From NCBI GenBank assembly GCA_001664505.1, contig CP011806.1, positions 683,325 to 747,324 on the forward strand: DNA of 64,000 nucleotides, written 5' to 3'. The stretch is from Acidobacteria bacterium Mor1. GTDB taxonomy: Bacteria > Acidobacteriota > Polarisedimenticolia > Polarisedimenticolales > Polarisedimenticolaceae. The notes below the pieces were generated by a model. It saw only the letters and a program-made list of their open reading frames with translations, was not told where the DNA came from and ran no database searches. Numbering within the stretch: the stretch's first letter is position 1; each line of letters starts with the position of its first letter. Both the position numbers and the translations under genes were made by a program. Below, one piece after another: positions 28,654 through 40,088 of the stretch.

Positions 28654-29661
28654 ATGAAGACGATGAATCTGGGCGGCAAGGTCCTCGAGGCGCTTGCGGG
28701 CCACCATGACGAGGCGCTCCGACTGATCGAGGAGCGGTTCGGTGTGCGTGTCTCGGCACGCGGCGACGAGGTCACCGTCAACGGCACTCCTGAGAGCGGC
28801 GATCCCGTGGGCATGGAGACGCGGGTCGAGGCATTGCTGCGCCAACTCGCCGAACTCCACGAGATCGGGATCCCGCTCGGGCGGGAAGACCTCAAGACGG
28901 CGATCAAGATCTTCGAGCGGGACCCGGAAGCCCAGCTCGCCGACCACTTCGTCGATTCCCGCATCACGCCGTCGGCCAAGAAGGCGGTGGTGCCCAAGTC
29001 GTCCAATCAACGCCGGTACATCGAGGCGATCCGGCGCAACGACATGGTGTTCGGCATCGGGCCCGCGGGTACGGGCAAGACCTACCTGGCCGTCGCCATG
29101 GCGGTCGCCATGTTCAACGAGCGGCGGGTCAAGCGAATCGTGCTGGCCCGTCCGGCGGTCGAGGCCGGCGAACGGCTCGGCTTCCTCCCCGGAGATATCG
29201 CGGCCAAGGTCGACCCCTATCTGCGTCCGCTCTACGACGCGCTCTACGACCTGCTGGAGCCGGAACGGGCGGAACGCCTGCTCGAACGGGGCACTATCGA
29301 AGTCGCGCCGCTGGCCTTCATGCGCGGCCGCACCCTCAACGAAGCGTTCGTGATCCTCGACGAGGCCCAGAACACCACCCCGGAACAGATGAAGATGTTC
29401 CTGACCCGGATCGGATTCGATTCCAAGGCGGTGGTCACCGGAGACGTGACCCAGATCGACCTGCCCGACGAACGGAAGTCCGGGCTGATCGAGGCCAGCC
29501 GGGTCGTCTCCGGCATTCCGGGCATCGCCTTCGTGCGTTTCGATCAGGCCGATGTCGTGCGTCATCCGCTGGTGCAGCGCATCATCGTCGCCTACGAGAA
29601 GGATCGCGCTCAGCGAGACGCGAAGCAAGAGCCCGATCAAGAGGCAAAGCAAGAGACGTGA
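28654..29661 (+). CDS. ybeZ: PhoH-family ATPase (YbeZ)
   Basis: PhoH-like P-loop ATPase with predicted RNA-related function, working with YbeY in ribosome/rRNA metabolism. The 335-residue protein has a small N-terminal KH-like domain (about 1-80), Walker A GPAGTGKT at about 136, LARPAVEAGERLGFLPGD, and Walker B VILDEAQN followed by TGDVTQIDLP. The Lys/Gln/Asp tail (last 20 residues) is low complexity. The stop overlaps the ybeY GTG in GTGA, so the pair is translationally coupled. Confidence 0.95.
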   Translation: MKTMNLGGKVLEALAGHHDEALRLIEERFGVRVSARGDEVTVNGTPESGDPVGMETRVEALLRQLAELHEIGIPLGREDLKTAIKIFERDPEAQLADHFVDSRITPSAKKAVVPKSSNQRRYIEAIRRNDMVFGIGPAGTGKTYLAVAMAVAMFNERRVKRIVLARPAVEAGERLGFLPGDIAAKVDPYLRPLYDALYDLLEPERAERLLERGTIEVAPLAFMRGRTLNEAFVILDEAQNTTPEQMKMFLTRIGFDSKAVVTGDVTQIDLPDERKSGLIEASRVVSGIPGIAFVRFDQADVVRHPLVQRIIVAYEKDRAQRDAKQEPDQEAKQET

Positions 29662-30095
29662 CGCCGCCCCGGGTCCAGGTAACCGTGCTCAATCGCCAAA
29701 GACGCCACCCGGTGGACCGGGCCGGCCTCGGCGAACTCGCGGCCGAGGTACTGGGCGCCCTCGAGTGCGACGCCGACGAAGCCGCGATCTGCCTGGTTTC
29801 CGATCGCAGGATGCGGCAGATGAACCGGGACTTCCGCGCCAAGGACCGCACCACCGACGTGTTGTCCTTCCCCTGCGACGAAACGCTGCCCGAGGGGGAA
29901 CGCCACCTGGGAGACATCGTGATCTCGGTGGAGCAGGCCGCCCGGCAGGCTCGCGCCGGCCTTGAACACGAGTTGAAAGTGCTGACGATCCACGGCCTGC
30001 TGCACCTGATGGGACATGACCACGAGACCGACGACGGCGCGATGATGCGGCTGCAGAAGCGGCTCGTGCGCCGCTTCGCACCGGCGGCAAGTTGA
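29658..30095 (+). CDS. ybeY: Endoribonuclease YbeY
   Basis: Zinc-dependent endoribonuclease for 16S rRNA 3' maturation and ribosome quality control. The 145-residue protein has RAKDRTTDVLSFP, LGDIVISVEQA and the zinc motif HGLLHLMGHDHE with its three histidines. The GTG start overlaps the phoH stop by 4 nt and the stop overlaps the next start by 4 nt. Confidence 0.96.
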   Translation: MTPPRVQVTVLNRQRRHPVDRAGLGELAAEVLGALECDADEAAICLVSDRRMRQMNRDFRAKDRTTDVLSFPCDETLPEGERHLGDIVISVEQAARQARAGLEHELKVLTIHGLLHLMGHDHETDDGAMMRLQKRLVRRFAPAAS

Positions 30096-31363
30096 ACGCG
30101 GGAGAACAGACCACCTGGTTGATCGTCGCCGGAGTCGGCGCCTCGATCCTGTTCCTGCTCGAGTTGTCCCTGGCGGTCGTGCTGGTGGCGGTCTCCGCCC
30201 TTACCCGGGTCGCCGTCCAGCGGGTCAGCGGCGATCAGACCAACGGCCTGCGATTCCTCAACGAACTGAAGGAACCCTCTTCCAGCTACCGCACCTCGCT
30301 GCTCCTGGCGAAACAACTCAGCCTGATCGGAGGATGTCTGCTGCTCGGCGCCATGGCCCAGGCGGTCGGCCTGGAGACACCCTGGCTGATCGGGCTCGTC
30401 GCCGGGGCGGGCACCGGCATCCTGCTGCTCGAGGTGGTCGCCGCGCGGGTCATCGCCCTCCGGAACCCTCGAGGCGCCCTGCGTGCCTGCGCCCCGATCG
30501 TGCGGGCGGTGCACCTGATCCTGCTTCCGATCGTCGCGCCGCTTTCGGGGCTCCTGCGCCGGATCGAACCGCCGGAGCAGAGCGAAGACGATCGGGAGAC
30601 CGAGCAGGAAGAGGAGGTCGAGGCCTTTATCGAAGCGGGAGAGCGGGAGGGGCTGCTCGAAAAAGAAGAAGGGGAGATGATGCGGGGCATCGTCGACCTC
30701 GACGAGACCCGGGTGCGGGAGATCATGACGCCGCGCACCGACATCGTGTCGCTGTCCGCCGAGGCCACCGTCGCCGAGGCCCGTAGCGGCGTGCTGGACG
30801 GCGGACACTCCAAGCTGCCGGTGTACCAGGGCACCATCGACAACGTCGTCGGCGTGATGCACGCCCGGGACCTGTTCCGCGCCTGGCGGGACGGCCAGGA
30901 GCAGGCGCGGGTCAGCGACTACGCCCGCACGGTCCTGTTCGTCCCCGAGACGCTGACCGCCGCCGACCTCCTGCGGGAGATGCGCCTGCGCACCCAGCTC
31001 GCCATCGTGGTCGACGAGTACGGCGGCATCGCCGGCCTGGTGACCCTGGAAGATCTCCTGGAGGAGATCGTGGGTGACATCCGCGACGAGCACGATCCCG
31101 AGGAATCCCTGGTTCAGCAGGAGCAGGACGGTTCCTGGCTGGTGAGCGCCCTGGCTCACGTGCGCCAGATCGAGACCCTGTTCGAGATCGAGATCGGCGA
31201 GCGGGACTTCGACACCGTGGGCGGACTGGTGGTCTCCGCATTCGGCCGGGTGCCTCAGGGGGGCGAGGTGATCGAACGCTACGGGCTCCACTTCGAAACC
31301 CTCGAGGCGGACAAACGGCGGGTCTACCGGGTGCGCATCCGGGGGCCGGTAGCAGGTTCATGA
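30092..31363 (+). CDS. CNNM/CBS-domain transporter (HlyC/CorC family)
   Basis: Family linked to Mg2+/Co2+ efflux. The 423-residue membrane protein has a CNNM transmembrane domain (residues about 8-170, four hydrophobic segments), an acidic linker, a CBS pair (about 205-335, [60 protein letters not shown]) and a C-terminal CorC_HlyC domain (about 345-423). The TTG start overlaps ybeY in TTGA. The phoH-ybeY-corC-era order is widely conserved. Confidence 0.93.
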   Translation: MNAGEQTTWLIVAGVGASILFLLELSLAVVLVAVSALTRVAVQRVSGDQTNGLRFLNELKEPSSSYRTSLLLAKQLSLIGGCLLLGAMAQAVGLETPWLIGLVAGAGTGILLLEVVAARVIALRNPRGALRACAPIVRAVHLILLPIVAPLSGLLRRIEPPEQSEDDRETEQEEEVEAFIEAGEREGLLEKEEGEMMRGIVDLDETRVREIMTPRTDIVSLSAEATVAEARSGVLDGGHSKLPVYQGTIDNVVGVMHARDLFRAWRDGQEQARVSDYARTVLFVPETLTAADLLREMRLRTQLAIVVDEYGGIAGLVTLEDLLEEIVGDIRDEHDPEESLVQQEQDGSWLVSALAHVRQIETLFEIEIGERDFDTVGGLVVSAFGRVPQGGEVIERYGLHFETLEADKRRVYRVRIRGPVAGS

Positions 31364-32253
31364 GCGGCTTCCGATCAGGCTTCGTGGCCCTCTGCGGCTG
31401 GACCAACGTCGGCAAGTCGACGCTGCTGAACCGCTTTGTCGGCGAGAAGGTGTCCGCCGTCGCCGACGTGCCCCAGACGACCCGCAACCGGATCACCGGT
31501 GTCTGCGCCGTGCCCGACCGCGCCCAGGTGGTCTTCGTCGACACACCCGGGTTCCACAAACCGAAGCACCGGATGAATCACGCCATGATCGAAACCGCCC
31601 GCGAGACGCTGCGGTCGGTGGATCTGGTGCTGCACGTGATCGACGCATCGCGCGGCGCCGGGCCCGGCGACCGCCGGACCGCCGAGCTTCTCGCTCACGT
31701 GGAGCAACCGAAGATCGGCGTGCTGAACAAGGTCGACCGGGTGCACCCCAAGGAAAAGCTCCTGCCGATGCTCGGCCTCGTGGTCGACGGCTGGGGCTAC
31801 CCCGAAGCGGTCCCGGTCTCGGCCCGAACCGGAAACGGTTGCGAACGCCTGCTCGAACGCATCATCGATCATCTGCCCGAAGGGCCGCCGCTGTTTCCCG
31901 ACGACCAGTACACCGACCAGCCGGAGCGGGCCCTGGCCGCCGAGTGGATCCGCGAGAAGGTGCTGCATCACACCCGGGAGGAGCTGCCCCATGCCACCGC
32001 GGTGTTGATCGAACGCTGGAAGGACACCGATCGGGCACTGGTCGAGATCGACGCCACCATCCTGGTCGAGCGGGACTCGCAGAAGGGGATCGTCATCGGC
32101 AAGGAGGGGGGCCTCCTGCGGACCATCGGCAGCGAGGCCAGGGCGGATCTGGAGGCCCTGCTGGACACCCGGGTCATGCTGCGCCTCTGGGTGCGGGTCC
32201 GGCCCGCCTGGCGGGATGACGCCAGGACCCTCCACGAACTCGGAATCGACTGA
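31360..32253 (+). CDS. era: GTPase Era
   Basis: Assembly GTPase binding the 16S rRNA 3' end. The 297-residue protein has G1 GWTNVGKST (family usually GRPNVGKST, so Arg-Pro became Trp-Thr outside the invariant residues), G2 region QTTRNRITG, G3 DTPGFHKPKH, G4 NKVD, G5 VSARTGNG and a C-terminal KH domain with GIVIGKEGGLLRTIG. The ATG overlaps the preceding stop by 4 nt. Confidence 0.96.
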   Translation: MSGFRSGFVALCGWTNVGKSTLLNRFVGEKVSAVADVPQTTRNRITGVCAVPDRAQVVFVDTPGFHKPKHRMNHAMIETARETLRSVDLVLHVIDASRGAGPGDRRTAELLAHVEQPKIGVLNKVDRVHPKEKLLPMLGLVVDGWGYPEAVPVSARTGNGCERLLERIIDHLPEGPPLFPDDQYTDQPERALAAEWIREKVLHHTREELPHATAVLIERWKDTDRALVEIDATILVERDSQKGIVIGKEGGLLRTIGSEARADLEALLDTRVMLRLWVRVRPAWRDDARTLHELGID

Positions 32254-32262
32254 TGGTAGAAT
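32254..32262 (+). promoter_or_regulatory. Extended -10 element upstream of recO
   Basis: TGG-TAGAAT (hexamer 32257-32262) directly after the era stop and 21 nt before the recO TTG. No -35 is obvious. Confidence 0.45.
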
Positions 32263-32283
32263 CCCGCCTTTGCGAGCACGCTC

Positions 32284-33117
32284 TTGAGACAGCAACGGGA
32301 CGAGGCATTCGTGTTGGGGACCCACCAGCTCGGTGAGACCGATCTGATCGTCACCCTGCTGACGGCGCGCACCGGAACCGTGCGTGGCGTCGCCCGTGCC
32401 GCCCGTCGCAGCCGCAAGCGCTTCGGCGGCGCTCTCGAGCCGATGACCCGGGTGGCCGCCGAGTGGAGCGAGCGTAGCGGCCGGGATCTCCACCGCATCG
32501 ACACCCTCGAGGCCCGCCGCAGTTTCGCCGGCATGCAGGCCGAGCCGGTTCACCAGGCCGCCTGCGCGATCCTCTGCGAGGTCGCCGGGGCGATGGTGCG
32601 GGAAGGGGAATCCGATCACGCCATGTTCCGGCTGCTCGCCGCCGTTCTCGAGGCGCTCGAGGCGGGCATGCCTCCCGAGGTGGCCGTGCGCTACTTCGAA
32701 CTCTGGACGCTCAAACTCCACGGGCTGTTGCCGGAGATCCGTCGCTGCAACGGCTGCGGTGTCGATCTGGGCGAACGCTGCTGGGTGTCCGCCGACGAGG
32801 GGCTCGTCTGCCCCGGATGCGCCCGCAGTGAAGGGCGCTCGGCCCGCCTGCTCCACAAAGGCGAACGGGCCTTCCTCGTCGACGCCATCCGGCGCCCTCC
32901 GGCGGAACTCGCCGATCACCGTGAAGCCTCGCGTCCCGGCGGCGCTCTGGAGTTGCTCCTGCGGGGAACCCTGCAGGCCTTCGTCGAGCGCGGCTTCCGC
33001 TCCTATCGACACTTCGACGCGGCGCTGCGCGCCCTGGGTACGAGCCCGAACAACTTGGGTACGAGCCCGAACAACCAGCCGACCGGGGATGATGCCCCGG
33101 CCGAGGAGACTCCGTGA
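32284..33117 (+). CDS. recO: DNA repair protein RecO
   Basis: Loads RecA onto SSB-coated DNA with RecR. The 277-residue protein has the N-terminal OB fold ([23 protein letters not shown]), helical core and a zinc finger CNGC...CPGC at about residues 156-179. The last 25 residues contain a duplicated GTSPNN segment from a 21-bp DNA repeat. The TTG start at 32284 gives the conserved N-terminus. The stop overlaps the glyQ GTG. Confidence 0.93.
   Translation: MRQQRDEAFVLGTHQLGETDLIVTLLTARTGTVRGVARAARRSRKRFGGALEPMTRVAAEWSERSGRDLHRIDTLEARRSFAGMQAEPVHQAACAILCEVAGAMVREGESDHAMFRLLAAVLEALEAGMPPEVAVRYFELWTLKLHGLLPEIRRCNGCGVDLGERCWVSADEGLVCPGCARSEGRSARLLHKGERAFLVDAIRRPPAELADHREASRPGGALELLLRGTLQAFVERGFRSYRHFDAALRALGTSPNNLGTSPNNQPTGDDAPAEETP
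33035..33075 (+). repeat. 21-bp tandem duplication in the recO 3' end
   Basis: TGGGTACGAGCCCGAACAAC occurs at 33035-33054 and again, identically, at 33056-33075, encoding the duplicated Gly-Thr-Ser-Pro-Asn-Asn. Confidence 0.95.
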
Positions 33118-34022
33118 ACTTCCAACAGCTACTTCAAGGGATCCAGCGCTACTGGGGTGACCTTGGCTGTGTCCTGCAGCAACCCTACGACCTCGAGGTC
33201 GGCGCCGGCACCATGGCGCCGGACACCTTCTTCCGGGTGCTGGGGCCCGAGCCCTGGCGGGTTGCCTACTGCCAGCCCTCCCGCCGCCCGGTGGACGGAC
33301 GGTACGGCGAGAACCCGATGCGGGTCTACAAGCACTACCAGTTCCAGGTGGTCTTGAAGCCGGCCCCCCTCGACGTGCAGGAGCTGTACCTCAAGTCGCT
33401 GGAGGCCTTCGGCATCGATCCGCTGGAGCACGACATCCGCTTCGAGGAGGACAACTGGGAGTCGCCGACCCTCGGCGCCGCCGGCGTCGGCTGGCAGGTG
33501 GTGATGGACGGCATGGAGATCTCGCAGTTCACCTACTTCCAGCAGTCGGGGGGTAAGGAGCTCTCGCCGATCTCCGTCGAGCTGACCTACGGCATCGAGC
33601 GAATCTGCATGTTCCTCAACGACATTCGAAACATCTTTGATATCCCGTGGAACGACCGGCTGACCTACGGGGACGTGCGCCACGCCGAAGAGGTCGAGCA
33701 CTCGATCTACTCGTTCGAGGAGGCGGACATCGATCTGTTGCGGCGCACCTTCGAGAGCTGGGAGTCCGAGGCGGGGCGGCTGTTGAAGCGTGAGCAGGAG
33801 GGCGAACCGGCACCCTTGCCGCTTCCCGCGTACGAGGCGACCCTCAAATGCTCGCATCTGTTCAACGTCCTCGACGCCCGGGGGGCGCTGAGCGTCACCG
33901 AGCGCGCCGCGTTCATCGGCCGGGTGCGGCGCCTGGCCTGTTCCGTTGCCGACGCCTACCTGGTGCGGCGCGAAGCGGCCGGGTTCCCGTTGCTGGGTGA
34001 CGCCGTGGCGAAGGAGGCCTAG
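33114..34022 (+). CDS. glyQ: Glycyl-tRNA synthetase alpha subunit
   Basis: Catalytic subunit of the bacterial alpha2beta2 GlyRS. The 302-residue protein opens [24 protein letters not shown] and contains [54 protein letters not shown] and ELTYGIERI. The GTG start overlaps recO in GTGA, giving a coupled recO-glyQ-glyS unit. Confidence 0.97.
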   Translation: MNFQQLLQGIQRYWGDLGCVLQQPYDLEVGAGTMAPDTFFRVLGPEPWRVAYCQPSRRPVDGRYGENPMRVYKHYQFQVVLKPAPLDVQELYLKSLEAFGIDPLEHDIRFEEDNWESPTLGAAGVGWQVVMDGMEISQFTYFQQSGGKELSPISVELTYGIERICMFLNDIRNIFDIPWNDRLTYGDVRHAEEVEHSIYSFEEADIDLLRRTFESWESEAGRLLKREQEGEPAPLPLPAYEATLKCSHLFNVLDARGALSVTERAAFIGRVRRLACSVADAYLVRREAAGFPLLGDAVAKEA

Positions 34023-34026
34023 CCCG

Positions 34027-36134
34027 ATGAGCTCCAACGGCGCGATGAAAGCACCCCTGCTGATCGAGATCGGTTGCGAGGAAATTCCCTCGCGAATGAT
34101 CGAGGCCGCCGCTGCCGACCTCGAAGGACGCATCCTGCGTATCCTCGAACAGGGCCGGATGGAACATGGCGCCGCGAGGAACCTCGGTGGGTCCAGGCGG
34201 CTCGCCGTGATCGTGGACCAGGTCCAGACCCGGCAGGAAGACCGCGAGGAGTTGGTCCTGGGGCCGCCGGCAAAGATCGCCTTCGACGAGTCCGGCGCCC
34301 CGAGCAAGGCGGCGGTCGGGTTCGCCCGCAAGCAGGGAATCGACCCCGGCGAACTACGCAAGATCGAAAACGACAAGGGGGCCTACGCGGCCTTCGACCG
34401 CAAGGTCACCGGCCTCGACATCGGCGATCTTCTGGCCCGGGAACTACCCGCCGCCGTCGTCGGCATGTCCTTTCCCAAGACCATGCGCTGGGCCGAAGGC
34501 ACCCATCGCTGGGTGCGGCCGGTGCACTGGCTGGTCGCTCTCCACGGCGAGCGCACCCTGCCGCTGGAGTTGTTCGGCGTCAAGGCCGGGAATCGATCGC
34601 GGGGGCACCGCTTCCTCGGAGAACGGGATGTCGCGGTAGCGAGCCCCGCAGACTACGAGTCCGCCCTGGAGTCGGTGTTCGTCGTCGCCCTGCCGTCGCG
34701 CCGCCGCGAGACTCTGGCAGAGCGCCTTGCGGCCGGGGCGGAAAGCCTCGGCGGGCAGATCGTCGACGATCCGGACCTGCTCGACGAGATCGCCGACCTG
34801 GCCGAATGGCCGGCGGTGGTGGCCGGCGGCTTCGAAGCGGATTTCCTGGCGCTTCCCAAGGAGATCCTCGTCACCACCCTGCGCTATCACCAGAAGTGCT
34901 TCTCGGTGCAGGACGGGGCGGGCAAGCTGCTGCCCGGGTTTCTGGCCGTGGCCAACACCGACCGCGACCCCTCGGGGCACATTCGCCGGGGCAACGAGTG
35001 GGTAGTCAGCGGGCGTCTGGAGGATGCCCGCTTCTTCTGGGCCGAAGATCGCAAGCGTTCCCTGGAGGAGCATGGACGGCGGCTGGAGCAGGTCGTGTTC
35101 CACGCCAAGATCGGCACCTACGCCGAGAAAGCCGAGCGGGTCTCCGGTTTGGCCGCGGCCCTGGCCGGGGCGGTCGGACTGGACAAGGCTGCCGCCGTGA
35201 TCTGTGGCAGGGCTGCCCGGTTGTGCAAGAACGACCTGGTCACCGGGACCGTCGGCGAGTTTCCCGAACTCCAGGGGATCGTCGGCGGACTGCTGCTCCG
35301 CGAAGAAGGGGAGCCCGAGTCGCTCTGTTCCGCGGTCTACGAGCACTACCGCCCGCAAGGACCCGAGGACGACCTGCCGGCCAGCGCCGAGGGGGCGGTC
35401 GTCGCCATCGCCGATAAGCTCGACACCTCGGTGCGGCTGGTCGCCGCCGGTGAGGTGCCCAGCGGCTCTCGCGATCCCTTCGGACTACGCCGAGCGACCA
35501 GCGGCATCTACCGTACCGCCATCGAGCGGGGCTGGCCGATCAGCCTGACCGATCTCAACCGGCTCGCCGACGGCAACGACGCGACCCTGTCCTTCCTTGC
35601 CGAGCGGCTACGCAGCTACCTCCGCGAGAGCGGGTGGGCGGTCAACGAGGTGCGGGCGGTGCTGCCCGATGACGGAGATGAAGCGACCGGCTGCACCCTT
35701 CCCGATATCTCCGAACGGCTGCGGGCGATCCAGACCGTTCGCGCTCGGGAAGACTTCGCCCGCCTCGTGGAACTGACCAAGCGGGTGGACAACATCCTGG
35801 TCAAGAGCGCCGGCGAGGCCAGTCCGCCGGCGGAGCGGCCGCCGGCGGACTGGAAAGAGCCTGACGAGACCGCGCAGGCGCTTGCCGCAGCCCTCGAGCG
35901 CGGCGAGGCCGAACTCGGCGCGCTGATCGCGAAGCGGGACTACGCCGGGGTGATCGACGGCCTGGCGGCCTTCGCGGCACCGGTGGACCTGTTCTTCGAG
36001 AAGGTACTGGTCAACGATCCCGACGATCCCGCTTCATCCAGCGGCCGCAAGGCGATGCTGGGGAGGCTGCGAAGCCTCTTGATCCGATGCTTCGATATCC
36101 GGGAACTCGCGGGCCAGGCGGAAAGGAGAGACTG

Positions 36135-36135
<1 letters not shown>
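34027..36135 (+). CDS. glyS: Glycyl-tRNA synthetase beta subunit
   Basis: The 702-residue beta subunit carries tRNA recognition. It starts LLIEIGCEEIPSRMIEAA after a short leader and has FPKTMRWAEGTHRWVRPVHW, an HD-like domain around SGLAAALAGAVGLD, the DPFGLRRATSGIYR segment and the C-terminal anticodon-binding domain with VLVNDPD. The ATG at 34027 has AGGAGG upstream and lies 4 nt after glyQ. The stop overlaps the ppdK ATG by one base. Confidence 0.96.
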
Positions 36136-38870
<2,735 letters not shown>

Positions 38871-38923
38871 GTCGCCCTCCGGGGCCCCTTGCAGGTCCGC
38901 TTGCAGGTCCCCATGAATGCGTC

Positions 38924-38952
38924 TTGACGGCTTCGGGGGCGGAGTTTATATT
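38924..38952 (+). promoter_or_regulatory. Strong sigma-70-type promoter for the H1/DksA gene
   Basis: TTGACG (38924-38929), 17-nt spacer, TATATT (38947-38952); transcription would start near 38959, leaving a leader of about 73 nt. Confidence 0.75.
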
Positions 38953-39031
38953 TGCGCGCCCTTTGGGCCCGGGTTATCGCGGGTCCGGCTGCCGCCGGGG
39001 GCAAGGCGGCACTTGAACTGGAGGTACGCTC

Positions 39032-40027
39032 GTGGCGAAAACCGCCAAGCGCAAGGTCGCGGCAAAGAAGAAGGCCGCCAAGAAAACCACCAAGAAAGCC
39101 GCCCCCAAGAAGACGGTAAAGAAGAAGGCTGCGTCCAAGAAGGCCACCAAGAAGGCAGCGCCCAAGAAGGCCGCCGCCAAGAAGGTAGCCAAGAAGAAAG
39201 TAGCCAAGAAGAAGGCGGCCCCGAAGAAGGCGGCCAAGAAGGTCGCGAAGAAGGCGCCTGCGAAAAAAGCCGCCGCCAAGAAAGCGACTGCAAAGGTAGC
39301 CAAGAAGGCCGCCCCCAAGAAGGTCGACAAGAAGGCCACCAAGAAGGTCGTCAAGAAGACGGCGGCCAAGGCCGCCCCGGCCCCGAAGAATCCGGCCCCG
39401 AAGAAGAAGGCGACGCCTGCTTCGACCAAACCGGCTCCGAAAAAAACTGCAACCAAGTCGAAGGCGACCGAACCGTCGGCCAAGAAGCCGAAGGCGAAGA
39501 AGCCCGTCAAGAGAAGGCCGCTGACATCCCAGATGAAGCACTACGAGGAGTTGCTGCTCCAGAAACAGCGGGAGCTGACCCAGGCGTATCACGCCTCCAA
39601 GGGTGACACCCGAGCACGGCTCGACGACGGAACCGAGGATTACATCGACTACGCGGTCAGTTCCTACGCGAGGGAGTTCCTGCTCTCGCTGAGCGAGCTC
39701 GATCGCGAACAACTCCGCCTGGTCGACGACGCCCTCAAGCGTTTGCGGCGAGGGGACTTCGGCATTTGCCGCCCCTGCGGGGAACCGATTGCCGAGAAGC
39801 GTCTCGAAGTCGCTCCCTGGGCACCGTACTGTATACAGTGTCAATCCCTCGACGAGCAGGGCCTGTTGAGCGATTCGCCGGCGGCACGCCAGTCCGACGA
39901 CGATGACGATATCGACGACGACTCGACAGAGGCAGATGCGGAGGACGAGGGGGACGAGGACTCCTACGCCGATGCCGACGATGACATCGAGGACGACGAC
40001 TCGCTGGACGATGACGACGACGACTGA
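39032..40027 (+). CDS. Histone H1-like / DksA-TraR zinc finger / acidic-tail fusion protein
   Basis: A 331-residue three-part protein. Residues 1-167 are a Lys/Ala/Pro repeat (KKAAPKK, AKKVAKK) like eukaryotic H1 C-tails and bacterial Hc1-like proteins, expected to bind DNA non-specifically. Residues about 168-275 form a DksA/TraR domain: a coiled coil whose tip reads D203-Y-I-D206-Y-A208 (the DxxDxA of DksA) and a zinc finger C246-x2-C249-x17-C267-x2-C270. Residues about 279-331 are almost entirely Asp/Glu. DksA inserts its coiled coil into the RNA polymerase secondary channel and cooperates with ppGpp. The GTG start at 39032 has TGGAGG upstream and a strong promoter. The oppositely charged ends could interact. 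Confidence 0.92.
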   Translation: MAKTAKRKVAAKKKAAKKTTKKAAPKKTVKKKAASKKATKKAAPKKAAAKKVAKKKVAKKKAAPKKAAKKVAKKAPAKKAAAKKATAKVAKKAAPKKVDKKATKKVVKKTAAKAAPAPKNPAPKKKATPASTKPAPKKTATKSKATEPSAKKPKAKKPVKRRPLTSQMKHYEELLLQKQRELTQAYHASKGDTRARLDDGTEDYIDYAVSSYAREFLLSLSELDREQLRLVDDALKRLRRGDFGICRPCGEPIAEKRLEVAPWAPYCIQCQSLDEQGLLSDSPAARQSDDDDDIDDDSTEADAEDEGDEDSYADADDDIEDDDSLDDDDDD

Positions 40028-40088
40028 CGGATAGCGCCCTCGTCACCCGCGGTCCGAGTCCCGAAGCGCGTCGCGCAACGGGACCACC

